From: Closterium sp. NIES-65 | Taxonomy: Eukaryota; Streptophyta; Zygnematophyceae; Desmidiales; Closteriaceae | Direction of reading: 5' to 3' | DNA length: 64,000 nucleotides | NCBI GenBank assembly: GCA_948144175.1 | Contig: CANXME010002320.1 | Coordinates: 1 to 64,000, forward strand | In this document: positions 20,888-32,106 of the stretch, one piece after another | How the letters are laid out: each line of letters begins with the position of its first letter | Position numbering within the stretch: position 1 is the stretch's first letter | The notes under the pieces: generated by a model | The model's input: only the letters and a program-made list of their open reading frames with translations | Told to the model about the DNA's origin: nothing | Databases searched by the model: none | Made by a program: the position numbers and the translations under genes

Positions 20888-22809
20888 TGTTGCGATCAGA
20901 AGTTGATCGTTCTTAGGATCACCTCAAGAAGGTTCGCACACTACTGAGTGGTGGTGGGCCCTTGACCTCAATAGCAGAATGAATGTAAAATGCTTGAGAT
21001 GATAAAAAAAACATGCACAAGGATATAAATATGAGTACAGGGAAGATGAATCGACCTAGCTAGCCATGTACTCTAAGGGGTACATTCCCTTATTCAAATT
21101 CATTCCCAACGTACAGTTACGAAAACTGTTCCCGCCTGAACCCTCCTGCCTGCTGTTAAAGTTTAGAAGAGAGAAGAGATAATTGAACTAGCAAGAATGA
21201 GGATACAAATAGCAAACCCTAGAAGGGTTGTACTCGCTATAGAGCACCCCACTACAGGCTAGAGCATAAGTTAACATTCTGACACACCCCCATAGCCAAA
21301 GTGGGGTGTAATCAGCAGAGGAAGCAAAGCAGTACAAGCTCAGGGTGGATCACAATGTCACCACACATTCTGAGCACAAGTTCAAGAAGCAATAGTTTAA
21401 AGGGTACAATTATGAGCAAAGCTAGCGGTAGTCACAACGGGCAAGCGAGGAGGAGGAGAGAGTGTGAGAGGAGAGGAGATAGGAGGCGACGGCTGAAGCT
21501 GCAGACACACGGGCAACAGGAGGCAGACTGGCACAGCGGCTACCGGGCGAAGCCCCCGGAATACTGGAGTAACTGGCCCCGCGGCTAAAGTAGCGGCAGA
21601 CGAGCAACGGACCCACGGGCGGCTGGCACAGCTGGCTACGACTGGGCTACCGGACGAAGTCCCCGGAATACAAGTGCTGCTGGCGACACGACGGCAACCT
21701 CCATTCAGCTTCCCAAAACTATCCCACTTCCCCTGGCACACACCCGCTGCTACACCGCTAGCTCCACTCCCACGCACCCCCCCTTAAACCCTAAACCCCA
21801 GTCTCCCACACATCCACCCCCCTCAGCGACAGCTGCAGCAGTGGGAGACGAAGGAGGAGGAGGAGCAAAGGGAGGAATGAAGAAGTGCCACCCCCATACC
21901 CGCCACCCCCTAAGTGCCACCCCCAAACCCTAACACAGGCAGGGTGGGATGGCGGGTAGGCAGGGTGGGATGGCGGCGCTCGCCCCCCTCCCCCAGGAAG
22001 GCCCCCGAGGGAGCCGCGACGGGCGACGGGAAAGGAGCCGGGGCGCACGTAGGGCGGCGGGGCCGCAGGTGTAGGGCGGCCGGGCCGCGAAGTTGGGGCG
22101 GAACGACAGAAGGGCGGCGGGGCCCCGAACGTAGGGTGGCGGGGCCGCGAAATGGGGCAGCGGGGCCGCAAAGTGAGGCGGCGGGGCCGCGACTTGAGGC
22201 GGCGGGGCCGCGAAGTGGGTACGGCGGGGCCGCGACGGGTCCCCGTCGCCCGTCGCGGCGCCACCAGAGGGCGACGCGGCGAACGACGGGGCAGAAGCCC
22301 GCCGCGCGCCTCGGGGCGCACAGCGGGCAGAGAACCGCCGCGCGCCTCGGGGCGCACGACGGGCAGAAAATTGCCGCGCGCCTCGGGGCGCACGGCGGGC
22401 AGAAAACCGCCGCGCGCCTCGGGGCGCACGGCGGGAAGAAAAAGTTGCAGCGGAAGCGAGGAGGTGGTAACCCACCCACAGGATCGATCGAAGGGGATCG
22501 ACCTGCTCCGATAGCATGTTAAAGTTTAGAAGAGAGAAGAGAGAATTGAACCAGCAAGAATGAGGATACAAATAGCGAACCCTAGAAGGGTTGTACTCGC
22601 TATAGAGCACCCCACTACAGGCTAGAGCATAAGATAACATTCTGACACCTGCAGCTACCGATGCCGTCTGCTTCCGACGGTCCAGATGCGTCCCAACCGT
22701 CTGACGTTTCGAGTCAACTCTAACTCTTCACATTCGTTCTCGTTACTGCGTTCTTCTTTAGCTGCGGTCGGGAGTGCACTGTAACCTTCATTCATTAATA
22801 TTCGTAACA
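20888..22809 (-). repeat. 3' LTR of Copia-B, split by element D
   Basis: LTR sequence at 20888-21153 resumes at 22653-22809, giving about 423 bp against 434 bp for the 5' LTR. A purine tract (GAAGGGGGG on the minus strand) directly precedes it at 22810. Confidence 0.9.
21154..22647 (-). mobile_element. Element D, 1.5-kb non-autonomous LTR element
   Basis: Two 131-bp LTRs (21154-21284 and 22517-22647) flank an internal region with no intact protein. The perfect duplication is CCTGC (21149-21153 and 22648-22652). The uninterrupted site is visible at two other Copia-B LTRs (near 51957 and 59967). On the minus strand the PBS-like TGCTATCGGAGCAGG follows the 5' LTR and a GGGGGTG purine tract precedes the 3' LTR. 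The interior is a GC-rich leader array like that of Copia-A plus unrelated non-coding sequence. LTR ends and PBS resemble Copia-A, which could have mobilised it. Confidence 0.92.
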
Positions 22810-22843
22810 CCCCCCTTCACTCCTGGCCGTAGCTCGACTTGAT

Positions 22844-23121
22844 CTACTTGACCACTCCGCTGACTTCGGAGCAATGCTGATAATGCTGGCGTGGCAGTCG
22901 CTTCGTGAGGAAATCTGCTGCCATGTCACCAGTCGGGCAGTAGGTCAAGTTAACCTTCCCTTTGTCCACTTCGTCCTTCACAAAGAAATATCGCAGCACA
23001 ATGTGCTTGGTACGATTGACGAAACCAGGTTTGTTCGCGATGCGAATCGCGCTCTGGTTGTCGCAGTGGAGACGAAAGGTGGACGAAGCTGGAATTTTTG
23101 CCTCCTGCAGGAGTTCCTGCA
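22844..23121 (-). pseudogene. Copia-B RNase H C-terminal remnant
   Basis: Encodes the end of a Copia pol: LQELLQEAKIP, LHCDNQSAIRIANKPGFV, RTKHIVLRYFFVKDEV, NLTYCPTGDMAADFLTK, with a stop at 22844 followed by the purine tract and 3' LTR. The RT and the first part of RNase H are gone; the break near 23121 abuts a fragment resembling the Ty3 LTR. It is the only pol 3' end matching Copia-B here, which ties the LTR at 20888-22809 to the gag and integrase at 47-60 kb. Confidence 0.85.
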
Positions 23122-23151
23122 AGGATCTAGGATCGAGCTCTAGACTATGAC

Positions 23152-23306
23152 TGTGAGAATCTAGGATCGAGCTCAGAAAAGAGAATTGTAATTGAATTGA
23201 ATGATCACCTGGGTACAACACGAGGCTATATATAGGCTCGAGACAAGGCCCAGTAACCAGGTGTTACGCGAAGATTCCGCGGGTCGCGAAGCGACCACAA
23301 CAGATC
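23152..23306 (-). repeat. Truncated 3' LTR of the Ty3 element
   Basis: Aligns by eye with 42807-42957 of the 5' LTR (GATCGAGCTCAGAAAAGAGA, CACCTGGGTACAACACGAGG, GGTTACTGGGCC on one strand or the other). The LTR start is deleted; it fuses directly to integrase at about 23306. Confidence 0.9.
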
Positions 23307-24000
23307 CCTGTGGCCGCATGTGATGCGTTGTTGTGAGCGAACTCTAGGGTCGGTAACTGTATGTCCAAGTGGCTAACGTCGTCTTTGCAAGCTGTGCGCA
23401 GTAACTGTTCAACCACTTGATTGAGTCGCTCGGTCTGTCCGTCAGTTTGTGGGTGGTATGCTGAAGACATTGCAAGCTTTGTCCCCAACAGTCGCATGAG
23501 CTCCTTCCAGAACTTACTGGTGAATTTTGGGTCTCTGTCTGAGATGATTGTAGCGGGGATGCCGTGGATGGTGATGATGCGGTCGAAGAAGAGGCGAGCA
23601 GTTGCTTCGGCTGTAGCTGTGGCGTTGGTCGGTATGAAGTGACCCATTTTGGAGAACTGATCGATCACTACGAGGATGGAATCATGTCCCTGTGAGGTCG
23701 AGGGAAGTCCTGTGATGAAGTCGAGGCTAACGATCTGCCATGGCTGCTCCGGTACGGGTAGAGGCTGAAGTAACCCTGCTTTTTTCTGCTTGCTGCTCTT
23801 CATCCGCTGGCACGTGTTGCAAGAGGTGATGAATTGCTGCACGTCTGCTGCCATCCCGGGCCAGTAGTAATACTTCGCTATCCCTGCTAACGTCTTGTTG
23901 CTCCCGAAATGTCCCGCGTAAGGTACGTCGTGAAACTCCTCCAATAGGATCTGCCGTAGCGGGGCGTAATTCGGTACCCAAATCTTTCCTGAACCCTTCC
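23307..24000 (-). pseudogene. Ty3 integrase, 3'-truncated
   Basis: Continuous frame from 24000 leftward, split from RNase H by Copia-A1. An HHCC zinc domain is visible (HDVPYAGHFG...CNTCQRMKS). The catalytic core shows D in SLDFITGLP, D in ISDRDPKF, and E in PQTDGQTERLNQ. The sequence is cut after FAHNNASHAATG and joined to the LTR, removing the C-terminal chromo/DNA-binding part. The enzyme would insert element cDNA into host DNA in the nucleus; the truncation probably abolishes this. Confidence 0.9.
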
Positions 24001-25005
24001 TGTCAGAATGCTATATAGCTTATACATTTGTGTAGGCTATAGTGGGGTATCCCATAGGGGGTACAACCCAATTAGGGTTAGTACTTGTACTCACTCATTT
24101 CATAGTTGATCCATTCTCGTTTCGATTCTCACATGGTATCGAGCAGGTTCCCTCATGGGAACTGTTCCTAAGGCCCTACTACTGCTTCCGCTGCTACTCG
24201 ATCTGTCGCACGCCCCGCGGCGTGCGACCGGCGCGCGGCGATTTTCTACCTGGCGCGCGCCCCGAGGCGCGCGACCCCGCCTCTTTCGTCGCGGCACCGC
24301 CTCTTGTCGCGGCCCCGCCCTACGTCGCGGCCCCGCCCTACGTCGCGGCCCCGCCCCTCGTCGCGGCCCCGCCACCTCTCGTCGCGGCCCCGCCATCTCT
24401 CGTCGCGGCCCCGCCACTCTCGTCGCGGCCCCGCCCTTCGTTGCGGCCCCTGCCGCCCTTCGTCGCGACCCCTGCCGCCCTTCGTCGCGGCCCCTGCCGC
24501 CATTCTCCACCGCGGCCCCGCCACCTCCCTTGCGGCCCCGCAGCCCTGCACCGACCCGGCCCCGCCTCTGCTGGCCCCGTCGCCTGCCCCTGTGCCCCTA
24601 CGACCCTGCTCCACCTCTGCCAACCCCGGCGCCGCCTCTGCTGGCCCCGTCGCCACTCCACCCGGCCCCGCCGCCGTCCCCAGGCGGCCCCGCCGTCACC
24701 ACCGAGCCGCCGGCGCCGCCGAGCTAGTGCCGAGTCACCCGAGCCGCCCGAGCCGCCCGAGCCGCCCGAGCCGCCGGAGCCGCCCGAGCCGCCGGAGCCA
24801 CCCGAGCCGCCCGAGCCGCCCGAGCCGCAGCGCCACCTCAGCCGCCCGAGCCGCCGGGTCGCCGAGCCGCCGAGCTGCAGTTGCTGCCGAGCAGCCGTAC
24901 CGCTGAGCCGCCGAGCCGCCGAGCCGCCGAGCCGCACGAGTCGCCCGAGCAGCCGAGCCGCCCGAGTCGCCCGAGCCGCCGAGCCGCAGTTGCTGCAGTG
25001 CCGCC

Positions 25006-27015
25006 GTGCCGCCAAGTCGCCGAGTCGCCGAGTCGTCGAGCCTCCTCATCCCACCACTGGTGAGCCCCTGCCTTACTAGCGCGCTGCCTACTGCTTGCTT
25101 GGCTGCCTGCCTTACTGCTGCTACTCCTGCTCCTGCTTCTACTGGCGGCGGCCAGATGCAGCTCCAACGCCGCCAACGCGCGTCTCTCACGCCCCAGCAG
25201 CTTCGTGAGTGGTACGCTCAGAGTGGAGGGTCTCTCAGTTCTGTTCGCTGCTCTTACGTGATTCACACTGGTGCTCGGACTGGTCAGCCTTGTGGGACGC
25301 CTAGTCACACACCGTCCCGCTGCTTTGCCCGTCTGAGCGACGCCTGGCGTACCGAGTTTGGCGACGAGGCTGAGCTCCCTGACTGGGTGGAGTTGCTTAG
25401 GCAGAGGGTAGATATATTTGCTCTTGACTATGATGCTATTCTCACTGCCATGTATGCATTGCCTACTAGTGCTGACCGTGGCGGTCACCTGTGCGTACCG
25501 CCTGACCCGGGTATAGATCCTACTGCTCTAGCTGCTGGTACGGCTGCTGCTCTGGGTGCTAGTGTGTCTCCTGCTCCAGGTATAGGTGCGGCTGCTGCTC
25601 TAGGTCCTAGTGAGTCTGCTTCCTCAGGTGCGGGTGAGTCTGCTCTCTCAGGTACCGCGTCGGCTCCGGCCTCTCACACCTTCACCCTTGACTCGGGGGC
25701 TTCCCGCTCCTTCTTTCGAGACTGCACCACGCTCACGCCGCTTGGTCGGCCAGTTGCAGTCTCTCTGGCAGACCCCTCTGGGGGCCCTGTCCTTGCTCAC
25801 TTCTCCACTGTCCTCCCGTGTCCGGCGGCCCCCTCTGGCACCCTGTCTGGTCTTTACCTCCCCTCGTTCTCTACGAACTTGGTGAGTGGTGCTGGCCTGC
25901 AGGATGCGGGGGTTCACCAGTTCACTCCTGCGAGTCAGCGGGTGACCCACTGCACGTGTGCTCGGACAGGCCGACACCTGGCCACGTTTACTCGTCGGCC
26001 GGGGTCGAGCCTGTACACACTGACCACTGCGTCTCCTCCAATTGCTGAGCCTGGTAGGGTAGTTGCGTCGGGTCAGGTGTTTGCTGCAGCGTCCAGGTCT
26101 GGTCCTGAGTCTGCCCCCTGTTCGTGTCGTCTCATGTCTCACGAGACTCTCCTCTGGCACCACCGCCTTGGTCACCCCTCTCTGCTTCGGCTCAGAGGCA
26201 TGGCCTCTCGTCTTCTTGTTTCTGGTCTCCCCCGGTCCCTCCCTCCCCTTCCTCAGGGCCCTGGCCCTACCTGTGTCCCCTGTGTCGAGGGGCGCCAGCG
26301 TGCTGCCCCTCACTCCTCCCAGTTTCCTCCGACAGAGGCCCCGTTGCAGACGCTTCACATGGACGTGTGGGGCCCAGCCCGCGTCCGTGGACAGGGTCAC
26401 GAGCGCTACTTCCTGCTAGTTGTTGACGACTACTCGCGTTACACCGCAGTCTTCCCCTTGCGCAGCAAGGGTGATGTCGTTGAGGTGTTGACCGAGTGGA
26501 TCCGCGCAGCTCGTCTCAAGTTCAGGAGGAGCTTCGGCTCGGACTTTCCTGTCCTGCGTCTGCACTCTGACCGAGGTGGAGAGTTCTCCTCTGGCCTTCT
26601 GCGAGCCTACTGTCATGCACGAGGCATCCGCCAGACCTTTACGCTTCCGGACTCTCCACAGCAAAATGGGATTGCTGAGCGCCGCATTGGCATGGTCAGG
26701 GACGTCGCTCGTACGTCTATGATGCATGCCGCTGCCCCCCATTTTCTGTGGCCGTTTGCGGTCAGGTACGCGGCGCATCAGATCAACCTTCACCCCAGGG
26801 TCTCCAGGCCGGAGACCTCCCCAGCCTTGCTGTGGACGGGGAAGGTTGGCGATGCGTCGGCGTTCCGGGTCTGGGGATCTCGGGCGTTTGTCCGTGACTT
26901 GTCTGCGGACAAGCTGTCCCCTCGTGGTGCTCCTTGCGTCTTCCTGGGGTTCCCCCCTGACGCGCCTGGGTGGCAGTTCTACCACCCCACCTCTCGCCGT
27001 ATTCTGTCCTCCTAG
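25006..27015 (+). CDS. Copia-A1 Gag C-terminus, protease and integrase, ended by a premature stop
   Basis: The frame opens in the leader; the true start is not fixed. A nucleocapsid-like segment has LTPQQLREWYAQ and an unusual finger, C-X13-C-X4-H-X4-C (about 25240-25325). The protease motif FTLDSGASRSFF lies near 25680, the GAG-pre-integrase motif LLWHHRLGHPSLLRL near 26150, and integrase catalytic residues in LHMDVWGPA, LRLHSDRGGEF and QQNGIAERRIG. TAG at 27013-27015 replaces a Gln codon that A2 retains at the same place. The N-terminal Gag domain seen in A2 and A3 (FEVWVDDLQLFLQ) is absent. Protease would process the polyprotein and integrase insert cDNA; without capsid this copy depends on others. 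Confidence 0.85.
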   Translation: MPPSRRVAESSSLLIPPLVSPCLTSALPTACLAACLTAATPAPASTGGGQMQLQRRQRASLTPQQLREWYAQSGGSLSSVRCSYVIHTGARTGQPCGTPSHTPSRCFARLSDAWRTEFGDEAELPDWVELLRQRVDIFALDYDAILTAMYALPTSADRGGHLCVPPDPGIDPTALAAGTAAALGASVSPAPGIGAAAALGPSESASSGAGESALSGTASAPASHTFTLDSGASRSFFRDCTTLTPLGRPVAVSLADPSGGPVLAHFSTVLPCPAAPSGTLSGLYLPSFSTNLVSGAGLQDAGVHQFTPASQRVTHCTCARTGRHLATFTRRPGSSLYTLTTASPPIAEPGRVVASGQVFAAASRSGPESAPCSCRLMSHETLLWHHRLGHPSLLRLRGMASRLLVSGLPRSLPPLPQGPGPTCVPCVEGRQRAAPHSSQFPPTEAPLQTLHMDVWGPARVRGQGHERYFLLVVDDYSRYTAVFPLRSKGDVVEVLTEWIRAARLKFRRSFGSDFPVLRLHSDRGGEFSSGLLRAYCHARGIRQTFTLPDSPQQNGIAERRIGMVRDVARTSMMHAAAPHFLWPFAVRYAAHQINLHPRVSRPETSPALLWTGKVGDASAFRVWGSRAFVRDLSADKLSPRGAPCVFLGFPPDAPGWQFYHPTSRRILSS

Positions 27016-27156
27016 GACGTCACGTTCGACGAGTCGGTCCCCTACTACCGCCTCTTCCCTTACCGCACTCCGTCCCTCCCCCCGCCCCCGCTCTTCCTTG
27101 TACTAGGTCCCCCCCAGGTAGACCCCCTCCCCCCTCAGGGTCCTGCCCCTTCAGGT

Positions 27157-30100
27157 GTGTCCCAGGTAGATGCAGTCGAGCCTGTCGAGGTCACTGGTGA
27201 CTCTGGTGCTGCTGAGGGTGCTGAGCCTGGGGGTGCTGTGCCTGGGGGTGCTGAGCCTGGGGGTGCTACGCCTCGGGGTGCTTTGCCTGGGGGTGCCGGG
27301 CCTGGGGGTGCTGAGTCCGGAGGTGCTCCGCCTGGAGGTTCTCCGGGTGCTTCGTCTCGCCGGGAGCCACTCTCTCCACAGGAGCTGCGCGAGTGGTTTG
27401 CCCGGCGCTGGAGCCGTGCAGCTGGTGCTGGAGGTTCTTCGGCTACTGGGGGTGCTGAGCCTAGGGGTGCTAAGCCTGGGGGTGTTGAGCCTGGGGGTGC
27501 TACGCCTGGGGGTGCTGAGCCTGGGGGTGCTGAGCCTGGGGGTGCTGAGCCTGGGGGTGCTGAGCCTGGGGGTGCTGAGCCTGGAGGTGCTCCGCCTGGA
27601 GGTTCTCCGGGTGCTAGGTCTAGCCGGGAGCCACTCCCCTCACAGGAGCTGCGCGAGTGGTTTGCCCGGCGCTGGAGCCGTGCTGCTGGTGCTGGAGGTT
27701 CGTCGGCTACTGAGGGTGCTGCTGTCGCGGGTCCCAGAGGTGCTTGTCCTGGGAGTACTGGAGCTGCTGGGCCTGCAGGTTCGACTGGAGCTGGTGCTGC
27801 TGAGGGTGTTGGCGCTGAGACTACCACTGGCGGTCCTGCTGGGGGTGCTCCTGTTGCTGCTGGAGGTTCTGGAGCTCTTGGAGGTGCTGCTGGAGCGGGT
27901 GCTCCTACTGGAGGTGCTGCTGAGGGTGTTGGCGCTGAGACTACCGCTGGCGGTCCTGCTGGGGGTGCTCCTTGTGCTGCTGGAGGTTCTGGAGCTACTG
28001 GTGGTGCTGCTGGAGCGGGTGCTCCTTGTGCTGCTGAGGGTTCTGGTGCTGTCCCTGCTGCTTCTGGCGTCGCCACGCGGCCTCGACCGTACTTCGTTCC
28101 ACTCCTGCAGCAGGTTCTTGGTCTTCCACCTTCTACTGGTCCTCCTCCTCCCTTAGAGTGTCCACAGCCTATCCCGTCCCAGCTACAGTTGCAGCCTACC
28201 TCCCCTTTGCCTGCTCCTTCTCCCTACACTGGTCCTACTGGAGGTCTGGCTGAGCGTCGTGAGCCTGCGTCTCGCCCTGCGTCGCCTGTCCGTGCTACCC
28301 GCACTAGTGGTCTCGGTTCGCGTCAGCGTCCTCCTCCTGTCCCTGGCACGCACCGGATGTCTCTACGTCCGTCCACTGCTCCTCTGCGTGCCCCTTTGCC
28401 TTCTCCTCCTGAGTCCTCTCTTCCTGCTCTTGCCGACCCGGAGTCGGACTCTCTTCGTGCTGCCAGTCCTACTGTCACGCGTCTCCTTGCTACTGTTGTC
28501 ACTGACCCTTCTTTCGAGTCCACTGCTGCGTCTGCCCTAGTTGCTGAGCTTGTCGACTTTGCTGCTCACTGTCGCCTAGACTACGCTGCTAGTCTTGTCG
28601 CTGAGTCTGAGTCTGTCTGTCCTTCGTCCGTCGGGGGTGAGTGTGCTCTTGGCACGGACGTCCTTGAGGACAGGCACGAGGAGTTCCAGTGTCTGGCAGC
28701 TGCTTCACCTCATCTCGTGTCCGTACTACTTACCCCTGAGGGAGACCCGGATGCACTTGACATCCCGACTCCGCGCTATTACGCGGAGGCGATAGAGGGT
28801 CCCTACTCCTCTCAGTGGCAGGCAGCTATGGATGCAGAGATGGCTTCCAGGAAGTCCACAGGCACCTACGTTGACGCTGTCCCCCCTCTTGGGGCGAACA
28901 TCGTCAGTGGCATGTGGATCTTCAGGGTGAAGCGGCCGCCGGGTTCTCCGCCTGTCTTCAAGGCGCGTTACGTGGCTCGTGGCTTCAGTCAGCGGCAGGG
29001 AGTTGACTACTTTCAGACCTTCTCCCCCACCCCGAAGATGACCACTCTTCGGGTACTGCTGCACGTTGCTGCTCACCGTGACTACGAGCTGCACTCTCTT
29101 GACTTCAGCACAGCTTTCTTGCAGGGCAGCCTGCACGAGGAGATCTGGCTGCGTCGCCCACCTGGCTTCACTGGGTCTTTCCCTCCTGGTACCCAGTGGA
29201 GTCTCCGGCGTCCAGTCTACGGTCTCCGCCAGGCGCCACGTGAGTGGCACGACACACTGAGGACTACGCTTGCGGCTCTTAGGTTTGCTCCTTCTACTGC
29301 CGACCCGTTGCTGTTTCTGCGCACCGACACCTCTCTGCCGCCGTTCTACATCCTCGTGTACGTCGACGACTTGGTCTTTGCCACAGCTGACACTGCTGGA
29401 CTCGCCTACGTGAAGTCCGAGCTGCAGAAGAGACACACGTGCACAGACCTAGGTGAACTGCGCAGCTACCTTGGCTTGCAGATCACCCGGGACAGAGCAC
29501 GCCGCACCATTACCCTGACTCAGTCACACATGGTGCAGCAGGTCCTTCAGCGCTTTGGCTTCACGTACTCCTCGCCTCAGGCCACTCCTCTGTCTACTCG
29601 CCACTCGCTCTCAGCTCTGCCTTCGGATAAGTCCGTAGAGTCGAGTGGCCCGTACCCAGAGCTTGTTGGCTGCCTCATGTACCTGATGACCTGCACACAA
29701 CCTGACCTTGCATACCCTCTTAGCATTCTCGCACGCTATGTTGCTCCTGGGAGACACCGACCAGAGCACATGGCTGCAGCGAAGAGGGTGTTGCGCTACC
29801 TGTGCAGTACATCGGGCATGGGGCTAGTGCATGGAGGGCGGAGTCCAGTGGTCCTCACTGGGCACGCGGACGCTTCTTGGGCTGACGACCAGGCTACGCA
29901 GCGGTCGTCACAGGGTTACACCTTCAGCCTTGGTTCCGGCTCTGTTTCGTGGCGGGCTACTCGCTCGTCTTCTGTTCTTGGCTCCAGTTGTGAGGCTGAG
30001 ATCTACGCCGGGGCTATGGCTGCACAGGAGCTTCGCTGGCTCACCTACCTGCTGACCGACCTTGGAGAGCCGCCTCGTTCTCCTGCAGTCCTGTACGTAG

Positions 30101-30342
30101 ACAACAAGGCCATGCTGGCCTTGTGTCGAGAGCAGCGACTGGAGCACAGAACAAAGCACATTGCTCTCCGCTACTTCCTTGCTCGTGAGCTACAGCAGCG
30201 TAGACAGTTGCGGCTTGCGTACGTGGCCTCTGAGGCCAACACTGCTGATGTCTTCACCAAGGCACTTCCGCCTTGTGATCATCAGCGCTTCTGCACTCAG
30301 CTGGGTCTTGTGCCCGTCTTGCCTCACTTGCTCTCCTCTTGA
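27157..30342 (+). CDS. Copia-A1 integrase-RT linker, reverse transcriptase and RNase H
   Basis: In frame with the preceding segment and separated by the single TAG. About 300 residues of linker carry pentapeptide repeats (GGAEP type) and two copies of the helix [19 protein letters not shown] (near 27380 and 27650). RT shows [48 protein letters not shown] and YVDDLVF. RNase H shows [29 protein letters not shown] and [13 protein letters not shown], ending LLSS at 30342. No nonsense codon was seen within it. The product would need readthrough of the upstream stop to be made as part of Pol. Confidence 0.88.
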   Translation: MSQVDAVEPVEVTGDSGAAEGAEPGGAVPGGAEPGGATPRGALPGGAGPGGAESGGAPPGGSPGASSRREPLSPQELREWFARRWSRAAGAGGSSATGGAEPRGAKPGGVEPGGATPGGAEPGGAEPGGAEPGGAEPGGAEPGGAPPGGSPGARSSREPLPSQELREWFARRWSRAAGAGGSSATEGAAVAGPRGACPGSTGAAGPAGSTGAGAAEGVGAETTTGGPAGGAPVAAGGSGALGGAAGAGAPTGGAAEGVGAETTAGGPAGGAPCAAGGSGATGGAAGAGAPCAAEGSGAVPAASGVATRPRPYFVPLLQQVLGLPPSTGPPPPLECPQPIPSQLQLQPTSPLPAPSPYTGPTGGLAERREPASRPASPVRATRTSGLGSRQRPPPVPGTHRMSLRPSTAPLRAPLPSPPESSLPALADPESDSLRAASPTVTRLLATVVTDPSFESTAASALVAELVDFAAHCRLDYAASLVAESESVCPSSVGGECALGTDVLEDRHEEFQCLAAASPHLVSVLLTPEGDPDALDIPTPRYYAEAIEGPYSSQWQAAMDAEMASRKSTGTYVDAVPPLGANIVSGMWIFRVKRPPGSPPVFKARYVARGFSQRQGVDYFQTFSPTPKMTTLRVLLHVAAHRDYELHSLDFSTAFLQGSLHEEIWLRRPPGFTGSFPPGTQWSLRRPVYGLRQAPREWHDTLRTTLAALRFAPSTADPLLFLRTDTSLPPFYILVYVDDLVFATADTAGLAYVKSELQKRHTCTDLGELRSYLGLQITRDRARRTITLTQSHMVQQVLQRFGFTYSSPQATPLSTRHSLSALPSDKSVESSGPYPELVGCLMYLMTCTQPDLAYPLSILARYVAPGRHRPEHMAAAKRVLRYLCSTSGMGLVHGGRSPVVLTGHADASWADDQATQRSSQGYTFSLGSGSVSWRATRSSSVLGSSCEAEIYAGAMAAQELRWLTYLLTDLGEPPRSPAVLYVDNKAMLALCREQRLEHRTKHIALRYFLARELQQRRQLRLAYVASEANTADVFTKALPPCDHQRFCTQLGLVPVLPHLLSS

Positions 30343-30357
30343 CCTTGCTTGTACTCT

Positions 30358-30409
30358 CACATATATATATATATATATATATACCTGCTCTTGCTTGTCT
30401 AGCTTTATA

Positions 30410-30450
<41 letters not shown>

Positions 30451-30485
30451 GCTCTTGCTTGTCTAGCTTTATATATATGTGTGTA
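30358..30485 (+). repeat. (TA)n expansion and local duplication in the A1 3' untranslated region
   Basis: Two long TA runs flank a duplicated segment (CCTGCTCTTGCTTGTCTAGC) present once in A2. This looks like replication slippage. Confidence 0.85.
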
Positions 30486-30763
30486 CTCTTGCATGTGAAC
30501 TGGCCGTGTGGCCTTGACCCTGTGCTCGGACTGTGTGGTGACTTTGTGATCCACCCTGAGCTTGCTTTGCTTTGCTTTACTTGACTGGTCTTGTGACCCC
30601 TTGTTCTCCCCCACTTTGCCTATGGGGGTGTGTCAGAATGCTATATAGCTTATACATTTGTGTAGGCTATAGTGGGGTATCCCATAGGGGGTACAACCCA
30701 ATTAGGGTTAGTACTTGTACTCTCTCATTTCATAGTTGATCCATTCTCATTTCGATTCTCACA

Positions 30764-32098
30764 CTTTCTTATAGCTAAGTCTTTCTCCCACTGTAACAGC
30801 TTCTTGGTCTGTGCTGTAGTGATCTCTGCGTCCACGGAGTTCCCATGTTGGAATAGACCCTTGAGCAGAGGGTTCATCCCGTCGAGCTGGATGCCTGCTA
30901 CATGTCCGGGGCGGCTCAATGCGTCTGCCTTGTTGTGTAGCCCGGGCTTGTAGACGATGTTGTAGTGGAAGTGAGTTTCTAGGAACTCCATCCACCGCAC
31001 CTGTCGCCTCGAGAGCGTTGGCTGTGACTTCAGGTATTTGAGACTGCAGTGGTCAGTATAGACTGTGGTCTTGGCTCCTTCTAGGTAACACCTCCACGCC
31101 TTGAAGGCTATGACTATCGCTAAGGCTTCCTTGTCATGGATGGGGTAGTTCAGTTCTGCTTCGTGTAGCTTCTTACTGAGGTAGGCGATAGGCTGTAAAC
31201 CGTTCCCGTGATCTTGCATCAGTACTGCTCCGACTGCCTGGTCACTAGCGTCTGCTTCAATGACATAGTCTTTCTCGGGGTCCAGTAGGATGAGTACTGG
31301 GGCTGTGGTCAGTGCTGTCTGTAGCTGTTCCATGGCTTGCTGATGAGGTGTATCCCATTTGAAGGGCGTATCCTTTTTCAGTAAGTCGGTCAGTGGCGCT
31401 GCAATCTTAGCGTACTGTGGCACGAACCTGTTGTAGTAGTTGGCAAAGCCTAGGAATTGCTGCAACTCCTTCACGTTCTCTGGTACTTTCCACTTCTCGT
31501 CCAGCAGGGGCCGCAGGATATGGTTCATTTCCGCCTGGAACGTCACTGGTGCGTTGCAGAGTCCGAACGGTATCACCAAGTATTCGTAGGAGCCGTATCT
31601 GGTACGGAATGCCGTCTTGTGGATCGAGTTGTCCGCCATCTTGATCTGCCAGTAACCCGACCGTAGGTCCAGCTTCGAAAAGACTGTTGCATCACGTATT
31701 TGGCCTAGTAGGTCGTCTATGCGCGGTATTGGATATTTGTTTTTAACTGTCTGTTTGTTCAGTGCGCGGTAGTCGATGCACATCCGTAGACTGCCGTCTG
31801 GTTTTGGAGTGAAGAGGACTGGTGGACCGTAGGGAGAGGTGGACGGGCGGATCAGTTGTCTGTCCAGTAGATATTCGATCTGTTTCTTCATGTCTGTTAG
31901 TTCGGTCGGACTTAGTCGGTATGGTGCACGTGAGACGGGTTTCGCACCTGGTTCCTCCACGATCTTGTGCTCGTGGGTGCGTGCAGGGGGTACACCTGCA
32001 GGTAGGTCGTCGGGCATTATCTCCTTGTATTTCTCTAAGACCTCCTTCACTGCTGCAGGTAGTTCTGCGTTCGGCTTCTCCTCCTGTGCTGCTGCCAT
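30764..32098 (-). pseudogene. Ty3 reverse transcriptase-RNase H lacking the YxDD box
   Basis: Open from 32098 to the A1 junction. RT begins with [14 protein letters not shown] and has [43 protein letters not shown] and [13 protein letters not shown]. After [10 protein letters not shown] it jumps to [17 protein letters not shown]. The palm segment that should carry YLDD and the following thumb entry (about 75 residues in the family) is missing with the frame kept; the junction is near 31494. The tether and RNase H are present: [44 protein letters not shown]. The enzyme cannot polymerise as encoded. Confidence 0.9.
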
Positions 32099-32106
32099 AA
32101 CCAGTG

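Larger units (their letters stand above)
24001..30763 (+). mobile_element. Copia-A1, nearly complete Copia element inserted in Ty3
   Basis: The 133-bp LTRs (24001-24133 and 30631-30763) start TGTCAGAATG, end GATTCTCACA, and differ at two or three bases. The PBS TGGTATCGAGCAGG is at 24134 and the purine tract CTATGGGGGTG precedes the right LTR. Flanks CTTCC (23996-24000) and CTTTC (30764-30768) match at four of five bases and fit a mutated duplication. A GC-rich leader array (about 24280-25040) leads into a polyprotein lacking the N-terminal Gag domain. One in-frame TAG interrupts it at 27013. Confidence 0.9.

Noticed and set aside
20888-20892. A solo Copia-B LTR at 20888-22809
   Set aside because: RNase H and a purine tract of the same element adjoin it, and ACGTA pairs it with the 5' LTR at 60129, so it is the 3' LTR of the outer element.
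24042-25079. Pro/Glu/Ala-rich protein in the Copia-A1 leader
   Set aside because: It lies in a GC-rich tandem array shared with a non-coding element; the reading frame is not kept among A1, A2 and A3.
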